64,000 nt of DNA from CBFIGX01 sp965662265 (GTDB lineage Bacteria; Bacteroidota; Bacteroidia; Flavobacteriales; UBA7430): positions 1 through 64,000 of the forward strand of contig CBFIGX010000007.1 of assembly GCA_965662265.1 (NCBI GenBank), in the 5' to 3' direction. Each line of letters opens with the position of its first letter. The stretch's first letter is position 1. The position numbers and the translations under genes were made by a program. This document shows positions 33,930-42,912 of the stretch, piece after piece. The notes beneath the pieces are model-generated. The model saw only the letters and a program-made list of their open reading frames with translations. It did no database searches and was not told the origin of the DNA.

Positions 33930-34280
33930 ATGTTGAGAAACTACGAGACTGTTTTCATATTGAATCCCGTTTTGTCTGAAGATCAGACAAAGGAAACAGT
34001 AAGCAAGTTTACATCCTTTTTGAAAGAAAAAGGAGCTACAATTGTAGCAGAGGAAAACTGGGGCTTGAAAAAGCTAGCTTATCCAATCGAAAAAAAGAAA
34101 AGCGGATTTTACTTTTTAGTAGAATTTAAAGGATCTACAGACCTATTAAGTGGTTTAGAAGTTCTACTAAAACGTGATGAGCGAGTAATGCGATTTTTAA
34201 GCGTAGCTTTAGACAAGCATGCGCTAGCATATTCTGAATCTAGAAGAGAAAAGTTGAACACCAAAAAGGAAGCTAAATAA
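33930..34280 (+). CDS. rpsF: 30S ribosomal protein S6
   Basis: A 116-residue ribosomal protein of the platform of the small subunit, where it pairs with S18. It opens MLRNYETVFILNPVLSEDQ; WGLKKLAYPIEKKKSGFYFL and DERVMRFL are family motifs. It is first in the S6-S18-L9 operon. Its last base is the first base of the rpsR start codon. The lysine-rich tail (LNTKKEAK) is common in the family. Confidence 0.97.
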   Translation: MLRNYETVFILNPVLSEDQTKETVSKFTSFLKEKGATIVAEENWGLKKLAYPIEKKKSGFYFLVEFKGSTDLLSGLEVLLKRDERVMRFLSVALDKHALAYSESRREKLNTKKEAK

Positions 34281-34549
34281 TGGCAAACAATACAGACATT
34301 AGATTCCTTACGCCATTATCTATTGATACGGGTAAGAAGAAAAAGTACTGTCGTTTCAAGAAGACAGGCATCAAGTATATTGATTATAAAGATGCAGACT
34401 TTTTAATGAAATTTTTAAACGAACAAGGTAAAATTTTGCCACGTCGTATTACAGGAACATCCTTGAAATTTCAAAGAAAAGTATCTCAAGCGGTCAAGAG
34501 AGCAAGACACGTTGCTATCTTGCCATATGTAACTGATTTAATGAAGTAA
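34280..34549 (+). CDS. rpsR: 30S ribosomal protein S18
   Basis: An 89-residue basic ribosomal protein. YCRFKKTGIKYIDYKD and LPRRITGTSLKFQRKVSQAV are conserved S18 sequence. It overlaps rpsF by one base (stop and start share an A), as expected for two proteins made in equal amounts that bind each other. rplI follows 14 bases later. Confidence 0.97.
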   Translation: MANNTDIRFLTPLSIDTGKKKKYCRFKKTGIKYIDYKDADFLMKFLNEQGKILPRRITGTSLKFQRKVSQAVKRARHVAILPYVTDLMK

Positions 34550-34563
34550 AAACACTAGGTACT

Positions 34564-35013
34564 ATGGAAATTATATTATCACAAGACGTAGCTAACTTAG
34601 GGTTCAAAGACGATGTCGTTTCTGTAAAGAACGGTTACGGAAGAAACTACCTTATTCCTCAAGGATTAGGCGTGTTAGCAACAGATTCAGCTAAAAAAGT
34701 ATTGGCTGAAAACTTAAAGCAAAGAGCATTTAAAGAGCAAAAAATTGTGGAAGATGCAAATAAAACTGCTGAAGCACTGAAAGCTCTCGAAATTAAAATT
34801 TCAGCCAAAGTAGCTGAAGGAGGACGTAAATTGTTTGGTTCTATTACCACAATAGATTTAGCTGCAGTTATTGACAAAGCTGGTCACGCTGTTGAGAAAA
34901 AGTACATCAGTATTATTGGTGGAACTGTAAAAGCTTTAGGTAAATATACTGCTACTATTCGCTTACACAGAGATGTTATAGTAGATTTAAGCTTTGAAGT
35001 AATTGCTGAATAA
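34564..35013 (+). CDS. rplI: 50S ribosomal protein L9
   Basis: A 149-residue ribosomal protein with the normal two-domain form. The N-terminal domain carries NLGFKDDVVSVKNGYGRNYL and PQGLGVLAT. A long connecting helix of about residues 42-75 leads to the C-terminal rRNA-binding domain (GGRKLFGSITTIDLAAVI). It closes the S6-S18-L9 operon and is followed by a strong terminator. Confidence 0.97.
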   Translation: MEIILSQDVANLGFKDDVVSVKNGYGRNYLIPQGLGVLATDSAKKVLAENLKQRAFKEQKIVEDANKTAEALKALEIKISAKVAEGGRKLFGSITTIDLAAVIDKAGHAVEKKYISIIGGTVKALGKYTATIRLHRDVIVDLSFEVIAE

Positions 35014-35035
35014 TCAGTAATTCATTAAAATATTC

Positions 35036-35064
35036 AAAGGCTCCTTTTTAGGAGCCTTTTTTTT
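35036..35064 (+). terminator. Terminator of the rpsF-rpsR-rplI operon
   Basis: AAAGGCTCCT and AGGAGCCTTT form a 10-bp stem with a TTTT loop, followed by T residues. Confidence 0.95.
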
Positions 35065-35165
35065 GTGGAGATAAGATATATTGTCAATTGTTAATTACTG
35101 CCTTAAATGTTAATAAATTGCCTCCAGATATACGTTTTTAACATTACTCTACTTGACTAAATTAT

Positions 35166-35173
35166 TATATTTG
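35166..35173 (+). promoter_or_regulatory. -7 promoter element of gyrB
   Basis: TATATTTG lies 36 bases before the ATG at 35210. It is downstream of the alternative TTG start at 35153, so that start cannot be on the transcript. Confidence 0.6.
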
Positions 35174-35209
35174 TTAGACGTCAATAAATTAGACTTAAAG
35201 CGAAATAAA

Positions 35210-37159
35210 ATGAGCGAAGAAGTAAAGGGACAAGATTACTCTGCTGGAAGTATTCAAGTACTAGAAGGACTGGAAGCAGTGCGTAAAAGACCAGCCATGT
35301 ATATTGGTGATGTTGGGCAAAAAGGTCTGCATCATCTAGTGTATGAGGTGGTAGACAATTCTATAGATGAGGCCCTCGCAGGACATTGTAAAAATATATA
35401 CGTAACAATTAAAGAAGATAATTCTATTGAGGTAAAAGATGATGGTAGAGGTATCCCTACTGCCATGCACCCTAAAGAAGGAAAATCAGCATTAGAAGTT
35501 GTCATGACAGTACTTCACGCTGGAGGTAAGTTTGACAAGGATTCATATAAAGTGTCTGGTGGGCTTCATGGGGTGGGTGTATCTTGTGTAAATGCCCTAT
35601 CTTCTCACTTAAAGGCAGAAGTTCATAGAGAAGGGAAAATTTTTACCCAAGAGTATGCAATGGGTATTCCGCAAACAGAAGTAACCGAAGTTGGAACAAC
35701 TGATAATAGAGGTACCATTATTACTTTTACTCCAGACAGTTCCATTTTTACTACTTCAGTCTATGTGTATGATATTTTGGCATCCAGAATGCGTGAGTTG
35801 TCTTTCCTTAACAAAGGCATATCACTAACAATAACTGATGAGCGAGAGCTAGATGATGATGGCAAACACACCACTGCTACATTCCACTCTAATGGAGGGT
35901 TAAATGAGTTTGTTAAATATTTAGATCAAACTAGAGACAGTCTTATTGAAGATGTCATGTATATGGAAGGTGAAAAAAATTCCATTCCTGTAGAAGTGGC
36001 AATGAGCTACAACACTTCATATTCTGAGAATTTACACTCCTATGTAAACAATATTAATACTCATGAAGGAGGTACGCATCTATCAGGTTTTAGAAGAGCA
36101 TTAACTAGAACTCTTAAATCTTACGCTGAAAAATCAGGTATGTTAGAGAGAGAAAAAGTTACTGTTGCAGGAGATGACTTCAGAGAAGGTCTTACAGCAG
36201 TAGTTTCTGTTAAGGTTATGGAGCCGCAATTTGAGGGGCAAACAAAAACGAAATTAGGGAATTCTGAAGTGTCTGGAGCTGTGGATCAACTAGTAGGCGA
36301 GATGCTAAATAATTACCTAGAGGAGAATCCAAAAGATGCAAAACAAATTATCTTAAAAGTAATTTTAGCAGCAAAAGCAAGACAGGCCGCACGTAAGGCT
36401 CGTGAAATGGTTCAGCGAAAAACTGTCATGTCCTCTACAGGATTGCCAGGAAAGCTTTCTGATTGTTCTGAAAAAGATCCTGAGAAATGTGAGATTTTTT
36501 TAGTTGAGGGTGATTCTGCTGGTGGTACAGCAAAGCAAGGAAGAGACAGAAATTTTCAAGCTATTTTACCACTACGAGGTAAAATACTCAATGTCGAGAA
36601 AGCTATGCAACATAAGGTTTTTGATAATGAAGAAATCAAAAATATTTTTACTGCCTTAGGAGTGTCTATTGGTACAGAGGAAGATAGTAAAGCACTAAAC
36701 ATAGAAAAGCTTCGATATCATAAGATTGTCATTATGTGTGATGCCGACGTTGATGGCTCTCATATTTCGACGCTTATTTTGACTTTCTTTTTTAGATATA
36801 TGAAAGATCTTATAGAAAATGGTTATGTCTACATTGCAACTCCACCTCTGTATTTAGTCAAAAAGGGTAAAGATCAACGCTATTGTTGGAATGATGAAGA
36901 GCGCGATTCTCACATTAAAGATATGGCTAAAGGAAAGGAGTCCTCTGTTAATATTCAAAGATATAAAGGTCTTGGTGAAATGAATGCTTCACAGTTATGG
37001 GATACGACTATGTATCCTGAGAATAGAACTTTGAGACAGGTAACCATAGATAGTGCTGCCGAGGCAGATCATATATTCTCTATGTTAATGGGAGATGATG
37101 TTCCTCCTAGACGTGACTTCATCGAAAGAAATGCAAAATATGCAAATATCGATGCTTAG
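35210..37159 (+). CDS. gyrB: DNA gyrase subunit B
   Basis: A 649-residue ATPase subunit of gyrase, which introduces negative supercoils with GyrA. The GHKL ATPase domain has VVDNSIDEALAGH, DDGRGIPT and GLHGVGVSCVNALS. The TOPRIM domain has LVEGDSAGGTAKQGRDRNFQ and the metal-binding DADVDGSHI. The C-terminus (QRYKGLGEMNASQLWDTTM) is typical. The start at 35210 is set by the promoter box and by the family's N-terminus; the open frame extends 19 codons further up. gyrA is not in the window. It has its own terminator. Confidence 0.98.
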   Translation: MSEEVKGQDYSAGSIQVLEGLEAVRKRPAMYIGDVGQKGLHHLVYEVVDNSIDEALAGHCKNIYVTIKEDNSIEVKDDGRGIPTAMHPKEGKSALEVVMTVLHAGGKFDKDSYKVSGGLHGVGVSCVNALSSHLKAEVHREGKIFTQEYAMGIPQTEVTEVGTTDNRGTIITFTPDSSIFTTSVYVYDILASRMRELSFLNKGISLTITDERELDDDGKHTTATFHSNGGLNEFVKYLDQTRDSLIEDVMYMEGEKNSIPVEVAMSYNTSYSENLHSYVNNINTHEGGTHLSGFRRALTRTLKSYAEKSGMLEREKVTVAGDDFREGLTAVVSVKVMEPQFEGQTKTKLGNSEVSGAVDQLVGEMLNNYLEENPKDAKQIILKVILAAKARQAARKAREMVQRKTVMSSTGLPGKLSDCSEKDPEKCEIFLVEGDSAGGTAKQGRDRNFQAILPLRGKILNVEKAMQHKVFDNEEIKNIFTALGVSIGTEEDSKALNIEKLRYHKIVIMCDADVDGSHISTLILTFFFRYMKDLIENGYVYIATPPLYLVKKGKDQRYCWNDEERDSHIKDMAKGKESSVNIQRYKGLGEMNASQLWDTTMYPENRTLRQVTIDSAAEADHIFSMLMGDDVPPRRDFIERNAKYANIDA

Positions 37160-37187
37160 ATAATAAGTAATAAATCGAAATACTTTT

Positions 37188-37221
37188 AAAAAAATGCACA
37201 ACATTTGTTGTGCATTTTTTT
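37188..37221. terminator. Bidirectional terminator after gyrB
   Basis: ATGCACAAC and GTTGTGCAT pair around a 4-base loop with A and T runs at the two sides. It separates gyrB from the convergent P-domain gene. Confidence 0.95.
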
Positions 37222-37224
37222 GCT

Positions 37225-39429
37225 TTACCTAATTAGAGTAAGGCTTCCCTTAAATGTTTTGTATTTCATTTCTAGCGTGTAAAAATAGACGCCTTCTTCA
37301 GCATCATTGCCCAACTTTTTTCCATCCCAGAATTCGGTTTTTGGATACAATGAGAAAAACATCTCCTCACCCCATCTATTATAAATGGTTAGATTACTGT
37401 AATCACATTCTAAGAGGCCTAGCACCTTAAATTCATCGTTTATGTCATCACCATTAGGGCTAAACACATTAGGGATGTCTATGTAGCTATAATCGTATAA
37501 GTTGTCTAGGTTAATGGTTTGCGTTAAACTATTAGAGCAATACTCATGACTTCCTATTAGGGTAATTTCATACTCACCACTTTCATTAATTTCAAAAATA
37601 GGATTTGCCTCTTGACTATAGATTTCGTTATTGAGAAACCACTGTGATTGGTTAATATCTTGACTTTCATTAATAAAAACAATTGATTTTGAGCATAAAT
37701 CGATAGAGTAGGAAAACTCAATTACAGGTGGAGGTATGTTGCCAATAGATTCAGTCAAAGTTCCAATACAACCATTACCATCTGTTACAGTCACCGTTTG
37801 AGATCCCTCAGGTAAGTTTGTGCCGAGGGAAGAAGTAGAACTAGAATTATTCCAGTTGTATACAAATGGTGGGATACCATTTAGTGGCTGAACAAGTATT
37901 GTTCCAATACTATCACTACAGGCATCATCTGTAGATTCTAAAACCTCAAGATTGATGGTAGGACCTTCTTGATCTACGGTCACAACCCCCTCAGTACTAC
38001 AGCCTAATGCATCAGTAATAATGTATGGATAGGTGCCGGCTTGTAATCCTGAAATAGTAGGTGTTAATAACCCAAGTGATGGCCAAAAATAACTGTACGG
38101 TTGAGTTCCATTTTCGCCTTGCACTGTTGCAGTACCAATTCCTTCAGTACAATTATCAGGTGTAGATTCTGACGAAAGTGTAGTAACTGCATCAAGCGCA
38201 TTAATGGTAGCTGATTCAAAATAAGAACAACCAAAGTTATCTATCACTTCAAAATCATAAGTGTAAGTTCCTTCACTAGGGACATTTACTGTCATTTGAT
38301 TTCCATCAACGTTAACAGTGGTTGCAGGGTCTCCCACCCAATTTGTTTCCACTATAGTTGGAGTAAAGCCCCATTCTGAAGGAATTATATCTGGATTAAT
38401 ACTAAGTCCCCACGAAAAAATCCAACCATTATCTATGGTTAAATTGTCAACAACAGTTAATGTCCATGTCCCATTTAATTCGGTCCCAATCAAACTGTTA
38501 AAATCTTCTATTGGCAAATAAGTATCTTCATTAAGTGAGTTGCCCGTTGTATTATTTCCCATACCTTGAGCCATTGTTCCTTCATAGCTAGGACTCATAG
38601 ACCAGCCATAGTCGTATCCTACACCCGGGTTTGTTGCTGACGCATCTCCATCTGTTGCTTCACCAAACCAGGTTCCACCACCTGCTTGTTCAAACAAGGT
38701 TATTTGTTGACCATTAGGTGCAGTAAGGAATATGTCTAAATCTCCAGTATAAGAATGTTCGATATTAATATCAACACTTAATATATCTGCAGCATTAATT
38801 AATGTTTGTCCGGCAGAAAAACAGCTGATTTCAATATCTGTTTCGTACTCTGCACCATTTCCATCTGGTAGATATAATGGGTCTGAAAACTCATCTTCAC
38901 AGGCTGTTTCCCATGGAGTTACAGTTGTGATTGAAGAAGATACATTTGTATTAGCTAATGCAGTAACTAAGGTGTTTTGATTCGGGCAAATAATGTTAGG
39001 CTCTGCAATCACATTAATAGAAGGAGTTGTTGAAACTCTTACATATAGTGTAAGAACTTCAGTATTTGAGCAGCCTTCAACGTCTGTAATTTGTATAGTT
39101 ATTTCGTTTCCACCTCCATTTGGGAAAGAATATGTTACTACTTGACCACTTTGTGGATTCATACCATTATTTAACCAACTAAATGTAGAACTTGCATCCG
39201 ACTGCTCATAGTTTGTGTTGTTTTCAGGGTAATTTCCTGATACAGAAAAAGTAATTTCTTCACCTTGACACACATCATAATATGTAATTTCCTCACCTGT
39301 GTTTGGGTCAGTTTCGGTTGTCCCAAATACGGATACATCGTCAATAATTACTTCAATTTCTTGACATTGAGCATAGGATTGGTTGGCGCAACAAATCAGA
39401 ATAATTATAAGTAGGTATAGTTTCTTCAT
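37225..39429 (-). CDS. Secreted P-domain protein with T9SS type B sorting domain
   Basis: A 734-residue secreted protein. A signal peptide (1-20, ending SYAQ) is followed by a PKD-like region at about 50-130. About 180-350 is a proprotein convertase P domain (ADILSVDINIEHSYTGDLDI, DNGWIFSWGLSINPD) without any protease domain. Then come two SprB-like repeats (SYFWPSLGLLTPTISGLQAG, VYNWNNSSSTSSLGTNLPEG), a PKD-like segment, and CHU_C at about 645-734 (IPNVFSPNGDDINDEFKV, NRWGEEMFF). It lies nine bases after a close paralogue and is probably co-transcribed with it. An adhesive or glycan-binding surface role is inferred. Confidence 0.9.
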   Translation of the reverse strand: MKKLYLLIIILICCANQSYAQCQEIEVIIDDVSVFGTTETDPNTGEEITYYDVCQGEEITFSVSGNYPENNTNYEQSDASSTFSWLNNGMNPQSGQVVTYSFPNGGGNEITIQITDVEGCSNTEVLTLYVRVSTTPSINVIAEPNIICPNQNTLVTALANTNVSSSITTVTPWETACEDEFSDPLYLPDGNGAEYETDIEISCFSAGQTLINAADILSVDINIEHSYTGDLDIFLTAPNGQQITLFEQAGGGTWFGEATDGDASATNPGVGYDYGWSMSPSYEGTMAQGMGNNTTGNSLNEDTYLPIEDFNSLIGTELNGTWTLTVVDNLTIDNGWIFSWGLSINPDIIPSEWGFTPTIVETNWVGDPATTVNVDGNQMTVNVPSEGTYTYDFEVIDNFGCSYFESATINALDAVTTLSSESTPDNCTEGIGTATVQGENGTQPYSYFWPSLGLLTPTISGLQAGTYPYIITDALGCSTEGVVTVDQEGPTINLEVLESTDDACSDSIGTILVQPLNGIPPFVYNWNNSSSTSSLGTNLPEGSQTVTVTDGNGCIGTLTESIGNIPPPVIEFSYSIDLCSKSIVFINESQDINQSQWFLNNEIYSQEANPIFEINESGEYEITLIGSHEYCSNSLTQTINLDNLYDYSYIDIPNVFSPNGDDINDEFKVLGLLECDYSNLTIYNRWGEEMFFSLYPKTEFWDGKKLGNDAEEGVYFYTLEMKYKTFKGSLTLIR

Positions 39430-39438
39430 GTCTTTAAA

Positions 39439-41730
39439 TTATTTTAAAATAATAAATGACCCAATTTCTTCTTGTAATTCATTTCTGTATGTATCGAACC
39501 GCAATACAAATGTGTATGAATTAATATCTGCTGGTAATCCATTATCTTGACGAATTCCATCCCACCCTAAATCGTTATAATTATCTGAAAAATAAACTTG
39601 TTTACCCCATCTATCATAGATGAATAACTCATAGGTTGAAGCAATAACATTTTTCAATACGGGTTTGTAATAATCATTTCGGTTGTCGCCATTAGGAGTG
39701 AAAACAGAAGGAGCCCAAATGAAGTAGTCTTCAATTGCATAGACCGTAGTTGTATATGTGTCTTGACAGTTCCCACCGTCGGTAACTGTTAGTTGAACAT
39801 TATATTCTCCTATACTATTAAAGTCATGGCTTGAGTTTTGCTGGTCAGAAAACCCTCCATCATCAAAATTCCAACTATACTCATTAATGTAGGTTAAATC
39901 GTCAGAATATGACAAGTCGTAAAAATTTACAAAACCATCTAAATAAACAACAGTATCGGAACTCAAAGTAAACAGAGCTGTAGGTCCTGGTATATTAGTT
40001 ACTTCAACTGTTTCTTGTCCAAGGCAGCCGTCAGAATCAATAATGTCTACAGTATATTCACCTTCATAAAGATTATCTGCGAATGAGAGTTCTGAAACAC
40101 CATCTTCCCAAAGGTAAGTGTAAGGTCCGTTACCATTTAGAACTGACAATTCAATGCTGCCAACGCCTTGATCACAATGATCGTATTCAGTAGAAACATC
40201 GAATCCAAGCTCTAAAATAATATCTTGTACAACTATACTACCTTCAGTGCTGCAACCTAATCCGTCCTCTACGTTGAAGTAGTAGGTACCTGCTTCCAAA
40301 TTTTCTAGTTGCTCAGAAGTATCGTCTGTATTCCAGCTAATGTTATAGGGAGGATTTCCTCCATTAAGATTCAGATCGATAGCTCCTACTGCTCCAAGAC
40401 AATAATCGTTGGTAACAACTTCATTAGTTTGGAGAGATGATGTAGCATCAATTTCAGTAGCTGCAGAATAGTCACAACCAAAGTTATCTACAAGTGTATA
40501 ATAGTAGGTGTATGTACCTTCACTATTTGGTTGAATGGTCATTAAGTTATCGTTAATATCTATTGTTGATGCTGCTGGAGCCCATCCACTTTCTGTTATT
40601 TCTGGTGTAAATCCCCACTCTGGAGGAATAATATCTGGATTAAAGTCTATCCACCATTCAAAAATCCAACCGTTATCAGAGCCCCATGTGTCAATTATTT
40701 CAATATTCCATTCGCCATTCAAAGGGGTGTTTAGTAGGTTGTTAAACGAGTTGTTGTAAGCAGGGTATATGTTGGTTTGATTGATTGGGTCGCTCTCATT
40801 TACAGGATTTCCTAGCGTTCCTGCTGCATCTAGGTCATGCCAATTGTTGTTGGTAGAAGATGGAGACCAGCAGTAAATATATCCTGTTCCCGGAGGGTTG
40901 CTTAGAGAATCACATGAGGCATCAAAAGAATCAGTATTGTTTGGTATACCCAAATCAGTTCCTCCGAGGCCATTTCCTACGCCTGTATCGTTTTGGTCTT
41001 CTAGTAAGATAACAGTAGATCCATCTGGAGCTAAAAGATTAATTGTTAAATCACCCATAAATGTGTGTTCCATGTTTACACATATTTGTGTGAGGTCGGT
41101 TACACTGGTTAATGTTTGGCTTGGGTAGAAATTATCAAATGTTATTCCAGTTTGATAAAAACCCGGCGGACAATTAGGGCCATCAGGAATGAATAATTCT
41201 TCTGAAAATGTATTGTTAAATTCTGCATTCCATGTAGTAGGGTCAAACACTATATTTGCGTTTACCACAGACTCTTGGCCAGGGCAAACTTCTGTAGGTT
41301 CAGCCGTAAGTGTCATTTCCGGGGTTGTAGAAACACGAATAAAAAATTTCAGAATAACATCATTTGTACAACCTTGACTATCTTCAATAGAAAGGTTTAA
41401 TATGTAACCACCACCTTCTGTAAATTCTTGAGAAAATGTAGCACCATTTGTAGGATTATCTCCGTTTACTGTCCATGTAAATGTGCTGGTTTCGTCTGAT
41501 TGGTTGTAGGTTGTGTTATTTTCAGGGTATTGTCCAGAAGCCGAAATAGTTATGATTTCATTTTGACAAATATCATAGTAGTCGTTATATACACCAGTGA
41601 TAGAATCAAGAACAGTTGTTGGCGTAACAGATATGTATTCTGCTTGGGGAATGATAATCTGACAATTATCCTGTGCAAATGAGGTGCCAGTAAAAAAAAT
41701 AGAAAGTGATAGTAATATGTGTTTATACAT
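39439..41730 (-). CDS. Second P-domain protein with T9SS type B sorting domain
   Basis: A 763-residue paralogue of the next gene. The N-terminal regions match closely (YYDICQNEIITISASGQYPE here, a near copy there). It has a signal peptide ending SFAQ and a PKD-like region. The P domain is at about 160-370 and is longer than in the paralogue (TDLTQICVNMEHTFMGDLTI, DNGWIFEWWIDFNPD). Two SprB-like repeats, a clear PKD domain (YSWNFDDGGFSDQQNSSHDF) and CHU_C at about 670-763 (APSVFTPNGDNRNDYYKP) follow. It is first in the two-gene unit, with a -7 box 36 bases upstream. Confidence 0.9.
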   Translation of the reverse strand: MYKHILLSLSIFFTGTSFAQDNCQIIIPQAEYISVTPTTVLDSITGVYNDYYDICQNEIITISASGQYPENNTTYNQSDETSTFTWTVNGDNPTNGATFSQEFTEGGGYILNLSIEDSQGCTNDVILKFFIRVSTTPEMTLTAEPTEVCPGQESVVNANIVFDPTTWNAEFNNTFSEELFIPDGPNCPPGFYQTGITFDNFYPSQTLTSVTDLTQICVNMEHTFMGDLTINLLAPDGSTVILLEDQNDTGVGNGLGGTDLGIPNNTDSFDASCDSLSNPPGTGYIYCWSPSSTNNNWHDLDAAGTLGNPVNESDPINQTNIYPAYNNSFNNLLNTPLNGEWNIEIIDTWGSDNGWIFEWWIDFNPDIIPPEWGFTPEITESGWAPAASTIDINDNLMTIQPNSEGTYTYYYTLVDNFGCDYSAATEIDATSSLQTNEVVTNDYCLGAVGAIDLNLNGGNPPYNISWNTDDTSEQLENLEAGTYYFNVEDGLGCSTEGSIVVQDIILELGFDVSTEYDHCDQGVGSIELSVLNGNGPYTYLWEDGVSELSFADNLYEGEYTVDIIDSDGCLGQETVEVTNIPGPTALFTLSSDTVVYLDGFVNFYDLSYSDDLTYINEYSWNFDDGGFSDQQNSSHDFNSIGEYNVQLTVTDGGNCQDTYTTTVYAIEDYFIWAPSVFTPNGDNRNDYYKPVLKNVIASTYELFIYDRWGKQVYFSDNYNDLGWDGIRQDNGLPADINSYTFVLRFDTYRNELQEEIGSFIILK

Positions 41731-41765
41731 TTAAAAGATGTTTTTAAAGGATAAAATGTATTTAT

Positions 41766-41773
41766 CAAAAATA
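41766..41773 (-). promoter_or_regulatory. -7 promoter element of the P-domain gene pair
   Basis: Reads TATTTTTG on the minus strand, 36 bases before the start of the 763-residue gene. Confidence 0.45.
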
Positions 41774-41851
41774 ATACCACCAGGTTTCACACATGATGAT
41801 GTCAATTTCCAAAGATAGTTTTTATATTTTTTTTACTGAAGATATAAATCT

Positions 41852-41859
41852 TAAATTTG
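41852..41859 (+). promoter_or_regulatory. -7 promoter element of mdh
   Basis: TAAATTTG followed by C, 58 bases before the mdh ATG. Confidence 0.55.
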
Positions 41860-41916
41860 CATCTATCCAATATAGTATTGGGTAAAACTAAATTTTAAAA
41901 ATTAAAATATAAAAAA

Positions 41917-42855
41917 ATGAAAGTTACAGTTGTGGGTGCTGGGGCCGTAGGAGCGAGTTGTGCGGAATACATTGCTATTAAAGATTTCGCATCTGAGGTG
42001 GTATTGGTAGATATTAAAGAGAACTATGCTGAGGGTAAGGCCATGGATTTAATGCAAACTGCCTCATTAAACGGTTTTGATACTAAAATTATTGGTAGTA
42101 CAAATGATTATTCTTTTACTAAAGATAGTGATATTGCAGTGATTACAAGTGGTATTCCAAGAAAGCCCGGAATGACCCGTGAAGAACTTATTGGTATTAA
42201 TGCTGGTATTGTGAAAACGGTTTCTGAAAACTTAATTAAGTATTCACCAAATGTAATTTTGATTATCGTAAGTAATCCAATGGATACTATGACCTATCTT
42301 GCGCACAAAGTTACAGGTCTTCCTAAGAACAGGATAATAGGTATGGGAGGTGCTTTAGATAGTGCACGATTTAAGTATCGTTTAAGTGAAGCTATGAGTT
42401 GTCCAGCATCAGACGTCGAAGGAATGGTAATCGGTGGTCATAGTGATAAAGGTATGGTGCCTTTAACCAGATTGGCCACTAGGAATAGTGTAAGGGTATC
42501 AGAGTTTTTGTCTGATAACCGACTGGAGCAAGTTGCTTCAGAGACAAAGGTGGGTGGAGCTACACTTACAAAAATGTTAGGCACTTCTGCTTGGTATGCT
42601 CCAGGTGCTGCTGTGTCATCTCTAGTGCATTCAATTGCATGTAATCAAAAGAAAATGTTCCCTTGTTCGGCATTATTAGAAGGCGAATATGGTTTGAAAG
42701 ATTTATCGCTTGGAGTGCCAGTAATTTTAGGTAAAAATGGTGTTGAGCAAATTGTTGATATTGATTTAGATGCTGATGAATTAGACCTTCTAACCAAATC
42801 TGCTGAGGGCGTAAGAGCCACAAATTCTCTTTTAAAAGATTTAAACTTATTTTAG
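41917..42855 (+). CDS. mdh: Malate dehydrogenase
   Basis: A 312-residue NAD-dependent enzyme of the citric acid cycle, of the lactate-dehydrogenase-like type. The Rossmann loop is VVGAGAVGASCAEYIA at about 5-20. SGIPRKPGMTREELIGIN contains the substrate-binding Arg residues that set malate rather than lactate specificity, and GGHSDKGMVPLTR carries the catalytic His at about 175. It is transcribed alone, with its own promoter box and terminator, between two groups of secreted-protein genes. Confidence 0.97.
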   Translation: MKVTVVGAGAVGASCAEYIAIKDFASEVVLVDIKENYAEGKAMDLMQTASLNGFDTKIIGSTNDYSFTKDSDIAVITSGIPRKPGMTREELIGINAGIVKTVSENLIKYSPNVILIIVSNPMDTMTYLAHKVTGLPKNRIIGMGGALDSARFKYRLSEAMSCPASDVEGMVIGGHSDKGMVPLTRLATRNSVRVSEFLSDNRLEQVASETKVGGATLTKMLGTSAWYAPGAAVSSLVHSIACNQKKMFPCSALLEGEYGLKDLSLGVPVILGKNGVEQIVDIDLDADELDLLTKSAEGVRATNSLLKDLNLF

Positions 42856-42875
42856 ACAACTCAATAATTTAATTT

Positions 42876-42908
42876 AAAAAAACGCCTGCATCGATGTAGG
42901 CGTTTTTT
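42876..42908. terminator. Bidirectional terminator after mdh
   Basis: ACGCCTGCA and TGTAGGCGT pair (one wobble) around a TCGA loop with A and T runs. It also serves the convergent FG-GAP gene. Confidence 0.95.
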
Positions 42909-42912
42909 ATTG

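Noticed and set aside
38318..41682. Plus-strand open frames opposite the P-domain genes
   Set aside because: They are shadows of repetitive Thr/Asn/Ser-rich coding sequence on the minus strand, with no family resemblance.
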